A DNA stretch of 6,818 nucleotides from Spirochaetaceae bacterium (GTDB lineage Bacteria > Spirochaetota > Spirochaetia > UBA9216). Under the pieces are notes generated by a model that had not been told where the DNA came from, searched no databases, and saw nothing but the letters and a program-made list of their open reading frames with translations. Below are positions 5,943 through 6,818 of the stretch, one piece after another. The stretch lies in the NCBI GenBank assembly GCA_028527945.1, contig JAQQAK010000060.1, positions 1 to 6,818 on the forward strand, written 5' to 3'. A program made the position numbers and the translations under genes. How positions within the stretch are numbered: the first letter of the stretch is position 1; the number at the start of each line of letters is the position of its first letter.

Positions 5943-6560
5943 TTGCCAGGAGATTTTAATAAAACACATAATCGTATACTTGTTAGTGCCAAAGAGAATT
6001 TTCTGGCAAACGGTTATGAACGCGCAAATCTAAGAAAGATCTGCCGTGATGCGGGTATTACTACAGGGGCATTTTACAGACATTTTTCTGATAAAGAAGC
6101 TTTGTTTGCAGCCTTTGTTGAGCCTGTTATTGAGGGCATAAGGAAGATCTATTTTGATTCACAAAAGGACTGTATAAGACTTTTTGAAAAGGAATCAATC
6201 CTTGCGGCTTATGATATTACTTACACAGCAGCAGCCAGCTTCATAAACTATATCTTTGATAATCTTGATAATTTCAAGTTATTGTTGACATGTGCTGATG
6301 GGACAAAATACTTCAGCTTTCTCGATGATATGGTTTCTCTTGAAACAGACGAGAGAGAAAAAGTTTTTGAACTTCTAAGTTCAAAGAATATAAAATTTAA
6401 TCGTATTCCCAAAAAAGAGAGCCATCTTTTAACTCATACAATTTTTTCTTCCATGTTTGAAGTAGCAACACATGATTTTACCAGAGAAGAGGCGCTTCAA
6501 TATGGCCATACTCTATCAGCCTACTGTAATGCAGGCTGGCAGGCTGTTCTGGGAATTTAA
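5943..6560 (+). CDS. TetR/AcrR-family transcriptional regulator
   Basis: With the TTG 5943 start the protein has 205 residues, normal for the family. The N-terminal DNA-binding domain is clear. Helix 1 is RILVSAKENFLANGY (11-25), and the helix-turn-helix is ANLRKICRDAGITTGAFYRHF (28-48, with the typical GAFYRHF recognition end), followed by SDKEALFAAF. The rest (about 60-205) is a helical, divergent ligand-binding and dimerisation domain whose effector cannot be read from sequence. It lies downstream of the dtxR-like gene in the same direction but has its own strong promoter and a palindromic operator, so it is probably repressed by itself or by the DtxR-like protein. The nearby exporters make an efflux-control role attractive, but no copy of the operator lies in front of them in this window. 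Confidence 0.9.
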   Translation: MPGDFNKTHNRILVSAKENFLANGYERANLRKICRDAGITTGAFYRHFSDKEALFAAFVEPVIEGIRKIYFDSQKDCIRLFEKESILAAYDITYTAAASFINYIFDNLDNFKLLLTCADGTKYFSFLDDMVSLETDEREKVFELLSSKNIKFNRIPKKESHLLTHTIFSSMFEVATHDFTREEALQYGHTLSAYCNAGWQAVLGI

Positions 6561-6818
6561 TATCTGCTTCTTTACTATGTTGTTTTACTTTTTAAGTTTA
6601 AAATTAATGATATTTTTAGACATCAATTATGAAACTGAATCATATAAAAACTTTAATTCATATAACTTAAAAAAGAGCCAATTATGTAGTTATCACCATC
6701 ATTTTTAAATCTATAGATATCAATTGTTTATATAAATGTTGACGGCTGAAAATTTATACTTTAAGGTTCTAAATTGATAACGCATGATAAATATTGTTGT
6801 ATATATAGAAGACTTCTA
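6561..6818. other. AT-rich stretch without a supportable gene
   Basis: I see no coding region with a ribosome site on either strand, no structured RNA and no strong terminator after tetR. Small palindromes are present: ATCTATAGAT (6709-6718), TTTATATAAA (6727-6736) and the 13-base one at the window edge. A half-site resembling the operator (AGTTATC within 6686-6695) also occurs. A short open frame from ATG 6784 runs off the window but lacks a ribosome site. Confidence 0.5.
6806..6818. repeat. Perfect palindrome TAGAAG-A-CTTCTA at the window edge
   Basis: Six-base arms pair perfectly around a central A. The element is cut by the window end, and the preceding ATATA could extend the left arm if the right continues TATAT. 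It may be an operator, a terminator stem or a repeat end. Confidence 0.45.

Noticed and set aside
6661..6695. Operator-like half-sites ATAACTTA and AGTTATC after tetR
   Set aside because: The halves are separated by about 20 bases instead of one, so they do not form the 15-base palindrome seen at the two promoters.
6472..6708. Open frame overlapping the end of tetR and running into the spacer
   Set aside because: Its first half is an out-of-frame reading of tetR, it has no ribosome site, and the tail is AT-rich, low-complexity sequence.
6739..6760. Promoter-like TTGACG and TATACT in the last spacer
   Set aside because: The spacing is only 10 bases, too short for a sigma70 promoter, and neither element finds a partner at 16-18 bases.
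6784..6818. Possible gene start at ATG 6784 (MINIVVYIEDF...) open to the window end
   Set aside because: Only about 11 codons are visible, the nearest AAGG is 17 bases away, and a palindrome lies inside it, so a gene cannot be supported.

Overview
The window is an AT-rich stretch (roughly 40% GC by eye) in which every supported gene lies on the plus strand. An outer-membrane efflux protein and a lipoprotein periplasmic adaptor show that the host has two membranes. The flavour of the DtxR, TetR and split MacB-like families would fit a spirochaete or an anaerobic deltaproteobacterium-type organism. That placement is a weak impression, and nothing in the window settles the taxon.

Region 1 (3-3794) is a compact four-gene operon for a tripartite ABC export system. 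It encodes the C-terminal two thirds of a TolC-family outer-membrane channel (cut by the window edge), a MacA/HlyD-type lipoprotein adaptor with an unusually short helical hairpin, a MacB/LolD-type ATPase that starts at TTG, and a separate MacB/FtsX-type permease. The genes overlap by 4 and 10 bases or are 8 bases apart, so translational coupling is likely. The promoter lies upstream of the window.

Region 2 (3795-5094) holds a 12-helix MFS drug:proton-antiporter-like exporter. It has a candidate promoter of its own that would yield an almost leaderless message, and a weak AT-rich hairpin at its end.

Region 3 (5095-6560) is regulatory. It encodes a DtxR/MntR-like regulator and a TetR-family regulator. 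Each is preceded by a good sigma70-type promoter followed by nearly the same palindrome, GGTAACTTAGTTACC (perfect before tetR, one mismatch before dtxR). The palindromes sit 16-17 bases before the start codons, so the two regulators are very probably controlled by one shared protein, which may be one of the two. A second, different palindrome resembling the classical DtxR iron box sits just upstream of the dtxR -35 element. The DtxR-like protein keeps the N-terminal metal ligands but lacks two of the usual downstream acidic/thiol ligands, and it has an unusual cysteine-containing C-terminus.

Region 4 (6561-6818) contains no gene I can support. It ends in a perfect 13-base palindrome at the window edge.

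Taken together this looks like an export and regulation cluster: two exporters of different energy type plus two linked regulators. The export substrates cannot be read from the sequence. Neither exporter gene has the shared operator in front of it within the window, so a regulatory link between the regulators and the exporters is unproven. I see no mobile element, CRISPR array, tRNA or rRNA.
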